Assembly (NCBI RefSeq): GCF_024979235.1
Contig: NZ_JANLCM010000002.1
Coordinates: forward strand, 930,001-994,000
Length of the DNA stretch: 64,000 nucleotides
DNA from: Herbiconiux aconitum
GTDB lineage: Bacteria > Actinomycetota > Actinomycetes > Actinomycetales > Microbacteriaceae
Reading direction: 5' to 3'
Within the stretch, counting starts at the first letter, position 1. Each line of letters begins with the position of its first letter. Shown here one piece after another: positions 28,082 through 36,311 of the stretch. A program made the translations under genes and the position numbers. Under the pieces are notes generated by a model. The model was not told the DNA's origin. It did not search any database and was given only the letters and a program-made list of their open reading frames with translations.

Positions 28082-28645
28082 TCAAGGAATCCTGACGGTG
28101 GACTGCCGCGGAACGGCCGAGGAGTCGTCCGACCAGGTGACCAGTATTCGTTTCGCAGCGAGTGTCGACCGGGGGGATGTCCGGACGACGAAGGCCGCAC
28201 CCGGAATCAGGGTGGGGTGCTCCGCATCGGAGACCAGAAGTCCCGCGTGCTCGGGCGGGTCGGTGCTGAGGGTGACGTCACGCGCCTCGATCGATCCGAC
28301 GTTCCGGAGACGGAAGGAGTTGGGTTGGTCGCGTTCTTCGACGATCCACTCCACGCCGGACTCCAGCACCAGCGCGTCAAGATCGTCATCGAGCGCTTCC
28401 GCGAGGAGGGTGCCGGCCTTGGCGCCCGATCGTTGAGCCGCGATCAGTTCGACGGCGGTCGCAATGCGCTCGGTGGCTTCGGCGCTCTTCACCAGGGCCG
28501 CTGAGGCATCCGCTTGAGCATCCGCGGCCGCGGCCTCGGCCGCATTCGCGCGTCGACGGGCGAACACCGAAACGACGAAACCGATCGCACCGCCCGCCAG
28601 ACCGATGCTCGAAAGGATCAGGCTGGCAAACTCGAACGGAGTCAT
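28082..28645 (-). CDS. Membrane-anchored coiled-coil protein
   Basis: 187 aa: an N-terminal membrane helix (ASLILSSIGLAGGAIGFVVSVF), an Ala-rich helical stretch to about residue 75 likely to form a coiled coil, and a soluble domain (SGVEWIVEERDQPNSFRLRN ... PGAAFVVRTSPRSTLAAKRI). Family not recognised. TAGGCT is placed exactly 6 nt before the ATG, a leaderless promoter signature. Confidence 0.72.
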   Translation of the reverse strand: MTPFEFASLILSSIGLAGGAIGFVVSVFARRRANAAEAAAADAQADASAALVKSAEATERIATAVELIAAQRSGAKAGTLLAEALDDDLDALVLESGVEWIVEERDQPNSFRLRNVGSIEARDVTLSTDPPEHAGLLVSDAEHPTLIPGAAFVVRTSPRSTLAAKRILVTWSDDSSAVPRQSTVRIP

Positions 28646-28726
28646 GGCCGAAGCCTAGCGAGGTGTTTCACGCGCCAGAAGCCCGATTGGGCCAGTAGTC
28701 CGGTTCACTCAGGTAGTCCGATTCAC

Positions 28727-29923
28727 TCAGAGGGAGTGCATCGTGAAGGCACGCGCCAGGCGGTCGTGCAGCGCAGGAGTCGACGCCGCCCGCACCACCA
28801 GGCGGCGGGCCGCGAATCCGAGCCGTGTGGTCGGCCGGCCCATGACCATGTTGAACTCCGCCGTGCGCGATGCCCGGGCCGCCGAACCGAGGCGACCCCG
28901 TTCGAACTCGCGCACCAGGGCCGATGCCCGGGCGCCCGCGTTCCGCTCGGCGGCCAGCAGGTCGGGAACGATGCCGGCCAGCGCCTCCGCGTCGAGCCAG
29001 CCGAGGTTCATGCCTTGCCCGCCGATCGGGCTCACCTCGTGCGCGGCGTCGCCGATCAGCAGCATCCTGCCGTCGCCCATCCGCGGCACCGTGCGCCGGC
29101 GCACCCCGAACACGCTCGTCATGGTCGATGTGCGGGCGTCGGTACGCACCCCCGTGCGCTCGAAGATCAGCCGAGAGAGTTCGGCCGCCACGACCGGGTC
29201 GTTGGTCTCCCCGGAATCCGGCGCGGCCGCGTTCGCCAGCGCTCCCCCGTTCGGCAGATGCGTCACCCAGCGCCGCCGCCCCCCGGGCAGCGGGAACGAT
29301 TCCACGATCCCCTTCGGGTGCAGGTGCAGCACTGCCACCGGGCCCTCGGCGGTCTCGTCGAGCACGTCTCCCATGACGTAGCGGTAGGGATACGGATACA
29401 CGGTGTCGCGGATGCGGGCCGCCGACCGAACCGCACTGAGCGGGCCGTCCGCACCCACCACGAGACGCGCTTCGACGCGCAGATCATCGCCGCGTGCCGT
29501 GTGACCGAGCACCCCGACACCCCGTGCCCGGCGCTCGAAGCGCTCGACCTGCACGCCGCCACGCAGCGCATCCGGTGCCCGCGTCGCCAACTGCGACCTC
29601 AGGATGCGCTCGGTCGCCACCTGCGGCAACGACACGACGAACGGAAACGGCTCCGGCACCCCGCTGAAGTCGAGCTCGGCCACCATCTCGCCGTCGATCC
29701 GCACGATGCCGCGATCGATGCGCACCCCCGCCGCCAGAACCGGCTCGAGCACACCGAGTCGGTCGAGCGCCGCCAGGGAAGGCGGGTGGATGCCGATGGC
29801 GCGGGAATGCAGGCGCGGGCCACCGCGCCGCTCCAGCACCACCACGTCGATGCCGCGCTCGGCGAGTGCGGCGGCCAGGAAGAGCCCGGCCGGGCCCGCG
29901 CCCACCACGGCCACGTCATGCAT
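28727..29923 (-). CDS. FAD-dependent hydroxylase of the type III PKS operon
   Basis: 398-aa group A flavoprotein monooxygenase. Dinucleotide-binding motif VVGAGPAGLFLAAAL at residues 6-20, the middle motif VVGADGPLSAVR, and the second FAD motif LLIGDAAHEVSPIGGQGMN. These enzymes hydroxylate aromatic rings. As third gene after a type III PKS and a methyltransferase, it is placed like the flavin hydroxylase of the Streptomyces srsABC phenolic-lipid operon. ATG at 29923, GGAGGA upstream, overlaps the methyltransferase stop by 8 bp. Confidence 0.9.
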   Translation of the reverse strand: MHDVAVVGAGPAGLFLAAALAERGIDVVVLERRGGPRLHSRAIGIHPPSLAALDRLGVLEPVLAAGVRIDRGIVRIDGEMVAELDFSGVPEPFPFVVSLPQVATERILRSQLATRAPDALRGGVQVERFERRARGVGVLGHTARGDDLRVEARLVVGADGPLSAVRSAARIRDTVYPYPYRYVMGDVLDETAEGPVAVLHLHPKGIVESFPLPGGRRRWVTHLPNGGALANAAAPDSGETNDPVVAAELSRLIFERTGVRTDARTSTMTSVFGVRRRTVPRMGDGRMLLIGDAAHEVSPIGGQGMNLGWLDAEALAGIVPDLLAAERNAGARASALVREFERGRLGSAARASRTAEFNMVMGRPTTRLGFAARRLVVRAASTPALHDRLARAFTMHSL

Positions 29924-30650
29924 CCGGTTCTGGTCCTCCGCTCCGGGCGGCGCTGCTCGCCGCATAACTCAGCAGGTTGCGAAACGGGAACAGCGCCTCG
30001 ACGGTCCAGCCACGACGCGCCGCCACGCGGAGTTCGGCCGTCGTGTAGCTGCGACGGATGGACGTGAGTCCGTCGACGCGGATGTACGAGCGACGGAAGA
30101 ACGGCAGCGTGCCGGCCGAGAAGGCACCGTAGGCGACGGCGCTGCGACGGATGTCGCCGTGCAACGCCAGCCCACGGCAGAGCAGCTCGCTGTCGATCTG
30201 CAGGTCGGCGAGCTGCTCGGAGCTCAGGTGGTGCAGCACGTGGTTCGAGATCACGAAGTCGAAGCGCTGCGCGGCATCCACCAGTTCGCTGCTCTCGGCG
30301 AGCAGGAACCGCACGCCGTCGGGGTTCGGGGTACGCCGGGCGAACTCGAGGGCGCGGGCATCCGGGTCGATCCCGGTCACCTGCAGCTGCAAGCCGTCGG
30401 CCGCCGCCCAGCGGGCGAGGGCGCGGGCGATGTCGCCGCCGCCGCAGCCGATGTCGAGCAGGGTCGACGGCAGCATCGGCGATAGCAGGGGGCGGATGCG
30501 GTCACGGTAGATGCCGTGCCAGCCCGAGACGAGCGAGTTCACGATGCGGAACTGATCGTAGGTGCGGGCGAGGAGCACCGGATCGCAGTCCGGATCGTCC
30601 ATCAACTCGTGCGCGTCGATGGCGCGCCGCCGGAGAGTCGATCGGGCCAC
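29916..30650 (-). CDS. Class I SAM-dependent methyltransferase
   Basis: 244 aa. SAM motif I LLDIGCGGGD at residues 64-73, motif II region VTGIDPDARALEFAR, and VISNHVLHHLS as the post-motif block. Probably methylates the PKS product or its hydroxylated form. GTG at 30650 begins 2 bp after the PKS stop with GGAGG upstream; the longer frame to 30872 overlaps the PKS and was rejected. In the Streptomyces srs operon the methyltransferase is of another fold (isoprenylcysteine-type), so the analogy is functional, not strict. Confidence 0.88.
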   Translation of the reverse strand: MARSTLRRRAIDAHELMDDPDCDPVLLARTYDQFRIVNSLVSGWHGIYRDRIRPLLSPMLPSTLLDIGCGGGDIARALARWAAADGLQLQVTGIDPDARALEFARRTPNPDGVRFLLAESSELVDAAQRFDFVISNHVLHHLSSEQLADLQIDSELLCRGLALHGDIRRSAVAYGAFSAGTLPFFRRSYIRVDGLTSIRRSYTTAELRVAARRGWTVEALFPFRNLLSYAASSAARSGGPEPDA

Positions 30651-30652
30651 GA

Positions 30653-31948
30653 CTACGCCTCCGACACCTCGGCCAGCACCCTCGCCGGAGTCGTCGCGGG
30701 AGAAGGGGTCGGTGCAGGAGAAGGAGCCGGTGCGAGAACCGGAACCGATGCCGTTGCAGGCACCTCGACCAGCGCGTCTGCCGCCACCGCTGCCGTCGCG
30801 TCGGCCGGCACCGCGCGCACCGTCATCAGTCCGGTTTCGACGGTGAGTCCGGGCCCGAAGGCCATGGCGCACACACGATCGCCGTCGCTCGGCGGGGTCT
30901 CCGATTCGAGGATGGCCTTCAAGACGAACAGGATCGTGGCGCTCGACATGTTGCCGTAGTCGTGGAGCACCGCGCGCGACTGCGCCATCTGCGCCTCGGA
31001 GAGGCCGAGCTTCGACTCCACCTTGTCGAGGATGCTGCGCCCGCCGGGGTGCACCGCCCAGTGGGCGATCGACTCGTGCGGAGCGGAGACCAGCTCAGGT
31101 TGACGCGCGAGCAACGGCTCGAGCGCACCCGCAATGTGCTCGTCGATGATCTTCGGCACATAGGAACTGAGGATCATCTCGAATCCCTCGTCGCCGATCT
31201 TCCAGGCCATGTCCTGCTCCCCCACCGGGGTGAGCACGCTCTCGAAGAAGTCGAGGTCGAGCACGAATCCGTCCTCCGCACCGGCGGGCATCGGCTTCGC
31301 CGTGATGACCGCCGCGGCGGCGCCGTCGGCGAACACCGAGGAGGCCACGATCTGGTCGGGCTCGTTCGAGGAGCGCACGTGCAGGGTGCAGAGTTCCGCG
31401 CTGACGACCAGCACGACGGCATCCGGATCGGCCTCGCAGAACGACTTCGCCATCCGGAGCGCGGGGAAGGCGGCGTAGCAGCCCATGAAGCCGACGTGGT
31501 AGCGCAGGGTGCTCGGCGCGAGGCCGAGCTCGCGCACCAGCACGTAGTCGGGTCCGGGCGCGAAGAACCCGGTGCACGACACGGTGACGACGTGGGTGAC
31601 GTCGGCCGCTGTGAGCCCCGGCACGGCGTCGAGTGCCTTGCGGGCGGCTTCGGTGTAGAGCAGGGAGGCGCGCTCGATGTAGAGCTCGTTGCGCACCCGG
31701 GTCGAGGGCGCCAGCAGGGCCCCGGATGCGAGGTCGAAGAACTGCGGATCGTCGAACTGCCGATCGAGCGTCAGCTCGTCGATCACGGAGTACCGCGTCT
31801 CGATGGCCGATCCGTCGAAGGAGGCCGTCACGAGTCGTTGACCCAAGCGGGTGAGCCCCTCTTGGCTGGCGAACACGTCACGCACTTCGTGCTGGGTCAA
31901 CACGGTTGCCGGAATCGCGGTCTGGATGGTGCGAACAGTCACTGCCAT
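30653..31948 (-). CDS. Type III polyketide synthase with long Pro/Ala tail
   Basis: Chalcone-synthase-like iterative condensing enzyme, 431 aa. The catalytic triad is visible: Cys157 in GFMGCYAAFP, His300 in HWAVHPGG and Asn333 in YGNMSSAT. The fold ends near residue 380; the last 50 residues are a Pro/Ala/Thr-rich tail (VPVLAPAPSPAPTPSPATTP) not found in classical members. The operon (PKS, methyltransferase, FAD hydroxylase) suggests alkylresorcinol or alkylquinone phenolic lipids. TTACAT lies 6 nt before the ATG inside a 36-bp palindrome. Confidence 0.93.
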   Translation of the reverse strand: MAVTVRTIQTAIPATVLTQHEVRDVFASQEGLTRLGQRLVTASFDGSAIETRYSVIDELTLDRQFDDPQFFDLASGALLAPSTRVRNELYIERASLLYTEAARKALDAVPGLTAADVTHVVTVSCTGFFAPGPDYVLVRELGLAPSTLRYHVGFMGCYAAFPALRMAKSFCEADPDAVVLVVSAELCTLHVRSSNEPDQIVASSVFADGAAAAVITAKPMPAGAEDGFVLDLDFFESVLTPVGEQDMAWKIGDEGFEMILSSYVPKIIDEHIAGALEPLLARQPELVSAPHESIAHWAVHPGGRSILDKVESKLGLSEAQMAQSRAVLHDYGNMSSATILFVLKAILESETPPSDGDRVCAMAFGPGLTVETGLMTVRAVPADATAAVAADALVEVPATASVPVLAPAPSPAPTPSPATTPARVLAEVSEA

Positions 31949-31949
31949 A

Positions 31950-31985
31950 GGCCCATGTAAGCACGATCATGTGCTTGCATGGGCC
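31950..31985 (-). promoter_or_regulatory. Palindrome overlapping the PKS promoter
   Basis: 15-bp arms (31950-31964 and 31971-31985, one mismatch) around a 6-nt centre; the inner part is AAGCACATGATCGTGCTT on the minus strand. One arm contains TTACAT, placed exactly 6 nt from the PKS start codon like the other -10 hexamers in this window. It is therefore more likely an operator over the promoter than just a terminator of the upstream FMN-reductase gene, but either is possible. Confidence 0.5.
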
Positions 31986-32026
31986 CAACTCAGCAATGTC
32001 GGATGCGTCGCGCCGCTGCTCCGCCG

Positions 32027-32671
32027 CTACTGCGCTCCGTAGCCGCCGACCGGGCTGAACGAGGCGTCGAGCGCGAAGGGGTCCACGACGCGGCTCGAGC
32101 GCTCGGAACGCTGCACCGAGTCGGCGAGTTCGCTCGCGGCGCGGTGGATGCGATCGGGCAGCGAGGCGACGCCATCGGCCCCTGAACCCCAGTCTTCCGA
32201 CGAAGCGTAGACGCTCGTCGGCATGACGGGTGCGCGCAGGTAGCTGAACAGTGGTCGAACGGCGTGCTCGAGCGCCAGGGAGTGGCGCGGAGTGCCGCCG
32301 GTGGCCGCGATCAGTGTCGGCAGACCGGTGAGAGCAGTGTTGTCGATCACGTCGAAGAACGACTTGAACAGGCCGCTGTAGCTGGCGGTGAAGATCGGGG
32401 TGACCGCGATCAGCCCGTCGGCTCCGGCGACCGCGTCCAGCGCGCTCTGCAGCTTGGCGCTCGGGAACCCGGTGACCAGGTTGTTCGTGATGTCCTGGGC
32501 GATGTCGCGGAGCTCGATCGTGCGGAGCTCCACGTCGACGCCGCGGTCGCGGAGATCGGCGACCGTCGCATCCGCGAGCCGGTCGGTCAGCAGTCGGGTC
32601 GACGACGGCTGGCTGAGGCCCGAGGAGATGGCGACGAGCTGCTTGGGGGCGGTGTTCGTGGTGTCGGTCAT
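32027..32671 (-). CDS. NAD(P)H-dependent FMN reductase (CE1759 family)
   Basis: 214-aa flavodoxin-like reductase. LVAISSGLSQPSSTRLLTDRL binds the FMN phosphate; TPIFTASYSGLFKSFFDVID and AATGGTPRHSLALEHAVRPL complete the pattern. It supplies reduced FMN to the luciferase-like monooxygenase encoded just upstream, whose stop lies 2 bp before this ATG. This monooxygenase-reductase pairing is a known recurrent unit. Confidence 0.92.
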   Translation of the reverse strand: MTDTTNTAPKQLVAISSGLSQPSSTRLLTDRLADATVADLRDRGVDVELRTIELRDIAQDITNNLVTGFPSAKLQSALDAVAGADGLIAVTPIFTASYSGLFKSFFDVIDNTALTGLPTLIAATGGTPRHSLALEHAVRPLFSYLRAPVMPTSVYASSEDWGSGADGVASLPDRIHRAASELADSVQRSERSSRVVDPFALDASFSPVGGYGAQ

Positions 32672-32673
32672 GA

Positions 32674-33867
32674 TCAGGCTCCCTTGATGCCGAAGGCTGC
32701 GCCGGTGTGGGCGGAGGAGCCCCCGGCACGCGTGGCTTCGTCGGCGACGGCGGACCGGCCGTCGACGTCGGCGACCTGACGGGCGGCCTCGCGGGCACGC
32801 ATCCGCTCGATCTCGGAGGCGTGCGTCGGGCCGTCGGGCACGTGGGCGGGGCGCTTGGCGTCGAGCTCCTTGCGGAGCGTGGGCACCACGAGCTCGCCGA
32901 GCATGTCGAGCTGCTCGAGCACGGTCTTGAGGGGCAGGCCGGCGTGATCCATCAGGAACAACTGGCGCTGGTAGTCGCCGAACGTCTCACGGAAGGTGAG
33001 GGTGCGGTCGATCACCTGCTGCGGGCTGCCGACGGTGAGCGGGGTCTGCTCGGTGAAGTCTTCGAGGCTCGGGCCGTGTCCGTAGACGGGCGCGTTGTCG
33101 AAGTAGGGGCGGAACTGCTTGATCGCGTCCTGCGAGTTCTTGGCCATGAAGACCTGGCCGCCGAGGCCCACGTAGGCCTGGTCGGCCTTGCCGTGGCCGT
33201 AGTGCTCGAAGCGCTGACGGTAGTAGTTCACCAGGCGCTGGAAGTGCTCCTTGGGCCAGAAGATGTGGTTGGCGAAGAATCCGTCGCCGTAGTAGGCCGC
33301 CTGCTCGGCGATCTCGGGGCTGCGGATGCTGCCGTGCCAGACGAACGGCGAGACGTCGTCGAGCGGGCGCGGGGTGCTGGTGTAGCCCTGCAGCGGAGTG
33401 CGGAACTGGCCCTCCCAGTCGACCACCTCTTCGTCCCAGAGGCGGCGGAGGAGCGCGTAGTTCTCGATGGCGAGCGGGATGCCCTGACGGATGTCCTTGC
33501 CGAACCACGGATACACGGGGCCGGTGTTGCCGCGGCCCATCATGAGGTCGACGCGGCCGTCGGCGATGTGCTGGAGCATCGCGAAGTCTTCGGCGATCTT
33601 CAGCGGGTCGTTGGTGGTGATGAGGGTCGTGGCGGTGCTGAGGATGAGCTTCTCGGTCTTGGCCGCGACGTAGCCGAGCATCGTGGTGGGGCTCGACGGC
33701 ACGAACGGCGGGTTGTGATGCTCGCCCGTGGCGAAGACGTCGAGTCCGACCTCTTCGGCCTTCTGCGCGATCGTCAGGATCGCCTTGATGCGCTCGCCCT
33801 CGGTGGGGGTGGTGTTGTTGGTGGGGTCGGTGGTGACGTCTCCGACGGTGAAGATTCCGAACTGCAT
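32674..33867 (-). CDS. LLM-class FMN-dependent monooxygenase (CE1758 family)
   Basis: 397-aa luciferase-like TIM barrel. MQFGIFTVGDVT start, then FATGEHHNPPFVPSSP, GRVDLMMGRGNTGPVYPWFG and SPFVWHGSIRSPEIAEQAAYYGDG, as in the CE1758 family. ATG at 33867 behind GCGAGG; the upstream extension to 33909 is not conserved. Works with the reductase gene that follows. Substrate unknown; proximity to the PKS operon makes a tailoring role conceivable but unproven. Confidence 0.92.
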   Translation of the reverse strand: MQFGIFTVGDVTTDPTNNTTPTEGERIKAILTIAQKAEEVGLDVFATGEHHNPPFVPSSPTTMLGYVAAKTEKLILSTATTLITTNDPLKIAEDFAMLQHIADGRVDLMMGRGNTGPVYPWFGKDIRQGIPLAIENYALLRRLWDEEVVDWEGQFRTPLQGYTSTPRPLDDVSPFVWHGSIRSPEIAEQAAYYGDGFFANHIFWPKEHFQRLVNYYRQRFEHYGHGKADQAYVGLGGQVFMAKNSQDAIKQFRPYFDNAPVYGHGPSLEDFTEQTPLTVGSPQQVIDRTLTFRETFGDYQRQLFLMDHAGLPLKTVLEQLDMLGELVVPTLRKELDAKRPAHVPDGPTHASEIERMRAREAARQVADVDGRSAVADEATRAGGSSAHTGAAFGIKGA

Positions 33868-34213
33868 GTCGACCTCGCTGCTGTCTCTCTGCTGCTGTCT
33901 CAAGTTCAATGCGTTTGCATGAATATTACTCTCAACAGCCGGGCGTCGAAACTATTCCCTCCCCAGATTGCGGCGTCGAGCCGTCTGCGCCGCATCGCTC
34001 GACTTGACTGCTTCCATGAGCGAGCAAGGGGAATCTTTCGGTCGGGCAGCCACGCGGCGATACCAACTTCGTCTCCTCGTCGACGAGGTCGCCGCGATCG
34101 ATGGGTTGCTCGAACTGCTGGAGATTCGCCGAGCCCGCGTGCACCTGGAGGTCCGCCTGCTCCTCGATACCCCACTCCATCCAGTGTCGGTGGCTGGTGA
34201 TTGAATTATTCTC
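33868..34213. other. 346-bp gap: LLM promoter with operator-like dyad and a doubtful small ORF
   Basis: On the minus strand TTTCGA (33946-33951), a 17-bp spacer and TAATAT (33923-33928) form a good promoter for the LLM gene. Immediately downstream is the dyad TTCAATGCGTTTGCATGAA (33905-33923), a likely regulator site; its CATGCAA core recurs in the PKS palindrome. On the plus strand 34018-34204 a 62-codon frame (MSEQGESFGRAATRRYQLRL...) has moderate third-position GC but no ribosome site; it may be noise or a remnant. Confidence 0.4.
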
Positions 34214-35695
34214 ATGAACGAGAGCGGGATGCGCATCGACGTCATCCTCGACGAATTGGTCGCCGAGGAAGCGATTCGGGCTGCGTCGTCGGCGCGCACC
34301 GCCGTGCTGCTGGCCGAGGCGACGACGCTTCGGCTGGCGGAATCGCGGTCGGATCAGCACGGACTGGCGATGCGCTCGCTCGCCGCAGAGATCTCGTGCG
34401 CGACCCGTCTTCCGGAGGGGACGGTGATCCGATTCCTCAACGAGGCGGAGATCCTCGTCAACACCCTTCCCGCCACGCTCGAGGCGCTGACTGCCGGCGC
34501 GATCAGCTACCGACACGCCCAGGTCATGGCTTCCGCTGCCGGCTCGCTGCCGCGGGAGGCTCGCGGTGCCTTCGAGCGCGAACTTCTGCCGGTCGCTGCG
34601 TCTGCGACAGCCGCACGGTTCGAGCGCACGGCGCGGCACGAACGCGAACGCCTGCACCCGGAGACGATCGAGACCCGAACGGCCACCGCGGTCGCCGAGC
34701 GTAGCGTCGAACTCACTCCGGATGCGGATGGCATGGCGTAGCTCACGTGCCACCTCCCCGCGGTCGCCGCGGTGGCGATCGACACCCGCCTCACCCGGAT
34801 CGCGCGCGCCGCCCACACGAGTGCAGAACCGCGGACGCACACGCAGCTCCGTGCCGACGCGCTCACGACCCTGCTGCTCGGCGATGGCGTGCGGTCCAGG
34901 CATGCCGAGGCATCATCTCGCGGAGACCAGGCGCGGAATGGCCGCTCGCTCGACGACTCCCCCCTCGGATCAGCATCCGCCGCAGGCAGGCTCGCCGACG
35001 CGCTGCCGGCCGACCACGCACCCTCAAGCCCTGTGGCCGCTGACGTCGCCGTCGACGCCGACGACTCGGCCGGCCTCGAACCGGGCGACTATTCGCTTGC
35101 CGCGACGCCACCGGTTGCGAGTCAGGATGAGCGATTCGAGATCGATGACGCATTCCTCGGGATCGTGCCGACCGTCGTGGTGACCGTGCCGGCGCTATCG
35201 TTGCTCGGGCACGACGCCGGTGCGGCTGAGCTGCACGGGTTCGGGCCGATCGACATCCGCACCGCCCGGAGGCTCGCCGCGCGGGCGCCGAGCTTCGTGC
35301 GCATCCTCACCCACCCCGACACCGGGGAGACGATCTCCGTGGGGCGCACACGATACCGGCCGCCGCCCGACCTGCGGCTCGCGCTACTGCTCGACGACGA
35401 GAGCTGCCGGTTCCCGAACTGCAACCGGCGGGCCGAATCCTGCGAGCTCGACCACACCGCCGACTGGGCCCACGGGGGTGAGACGGGGCGCGCCAACCTG
35501 CACCACCTGTGCCCCAAGCACCACCACCTGAAACACGACTCGACAGGGTGGAGCGTCGCCGCGCGACCAGGCCGCACTCTCGAGTGGAGGTCGCCCACCG
35601 GGCGGCACTACGTAACTGCGCCGCGAGACCGAGCGAGCAAGCCAGCACGCCCGACCTTCGTGCCTGCGGGCGATCCTCAGGGGGTGGTCGCCTGA
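34214..35695 (+). pseudogene. DUF222/HNH endonuclease gene interrupted by an amber codon
   Basis: One continuous frame encodes the N-terminal DUF222 helical region (34214-34741) and the C-terminal HNH nuclease (to 35695), broken only by TAG at 34739-34741. The flanking sequence reads DADGMA*LTCHLPAVAA; the family normally has Trp here, so TGG to TAG is the simplest explanation. The HNH part is intact: CRFPNCNRRAESCELDHTAD and HHLCPKHHHLKH with zinc cysteines. Such genes occur in many copies in Microbacteriaceae and are often linked to mobility. A split gene with a restart at 34772 or 34747 is possible. Confidence 0.85.
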
Positions 35696-35708
35696 TAGCG
35701 CGAACGAC

Positions 35709-35740
35709 GAAGGCCGCCACCCCGCAGGGTGACGGCCTTC
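35709..35740. terminator. Hairpin between HNH gene and rpsO
   Basis: 14-bp arms (GAAGGCCGCCACCC and near-complement, 13 of 14 paired) with a CGCA tetraloop, 14 bp past the HNH stop. Serves the plus-strand gene and possibly rpsO, which converges from the right. Confidence 0.75.
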
Positions 35741-35845
35741 TGAAGTAGATCGTGTCAGCGGCGAAGAGCTGCCGGTGTCATCGATGCCACGGTGTCGCCT
35801 GGAGGGCGAACAGTCAATACTGTGCCCAGAGGGCGGACCATTGGC

Positions 35846-36115
35846 TCAGCGGCGCAGGCCGAGTCGCTCGATGAGCGAACGGTAGCGGTCGATGTCGATG
35901 TCCTGCAGGTAACCCAGCAGGCGGCGACGCTGGCCCACGAGCAGCAACAGACCACGACGTGAGTGGTGGTCGTGCTTGTGCTCCTTGAGGTGCTCGGTGA
36001 GATCCTTGATCCGCTTGGTCAGGATCGCAACCTGAACTTCGGGGGATCCGGTGTCACCGGGGTGGGTTGCGTACTCTTCGATGATCGCCTTCTTGACGTC
36101 TGCTTCGAGTGCCAT
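35846..36115 (-). CDS. rpsO: 30S ribosomal protein S15
   Basis: 89-aa primary 16S-binding protein. [60 protein letters not shown] and [12 protein letters not shown] are hallmark segments. The ATG at 36115 follows AAAGGGGA. In most actinobacteria pnp comes next; here it is almost 10 kb away. Confidence 0.99.
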   Translation of the reverse strand: MALEADVKKAIIEEYATHPGDTGSPEVQVAILTKRIKDLTEHLKEHKHDHHSRRGLLLLVGQRRRLLGYLQDIDIDRYRSLIERLGLRR

Positions 36116-36171
36116 AGATGGGATCCCCTTTCTCTCGTTGCGCGGTGCCAATCAGCCGGATGCTGTGGCTC

Positions 36172-36199
36172 TCTTTATCCGCGGCCGTCTTCACGGCAA
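36172..36199 (-). promoter_or_regulatory. rpsO promoter
   Basis: TTGCCG (36194-36199), 16-bp spacer, TAAAGA (36172-36177), about 57 bp before the start codon. The GGATAAAGAG core recurs in front of pnp. Confidence 0.45.
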
Positions 36200-36311
36200 C
36201 CTGTAGAGACTACCAGAAACACACCCGTAACATTCAGGCCGCCGAATCGACTCCGGAACGGGAACACTCCATAGTGGGAAGTCGTTAGTAGTTCGCGGAA
36301 CGGAAATACTT

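Noticed and set aside
33968-34204. Small plus-strand frame before the HNH gene
   Set aside because: No ribosome site or recognisable domain and only moderate codon bias; kept only as a note in the gap description.
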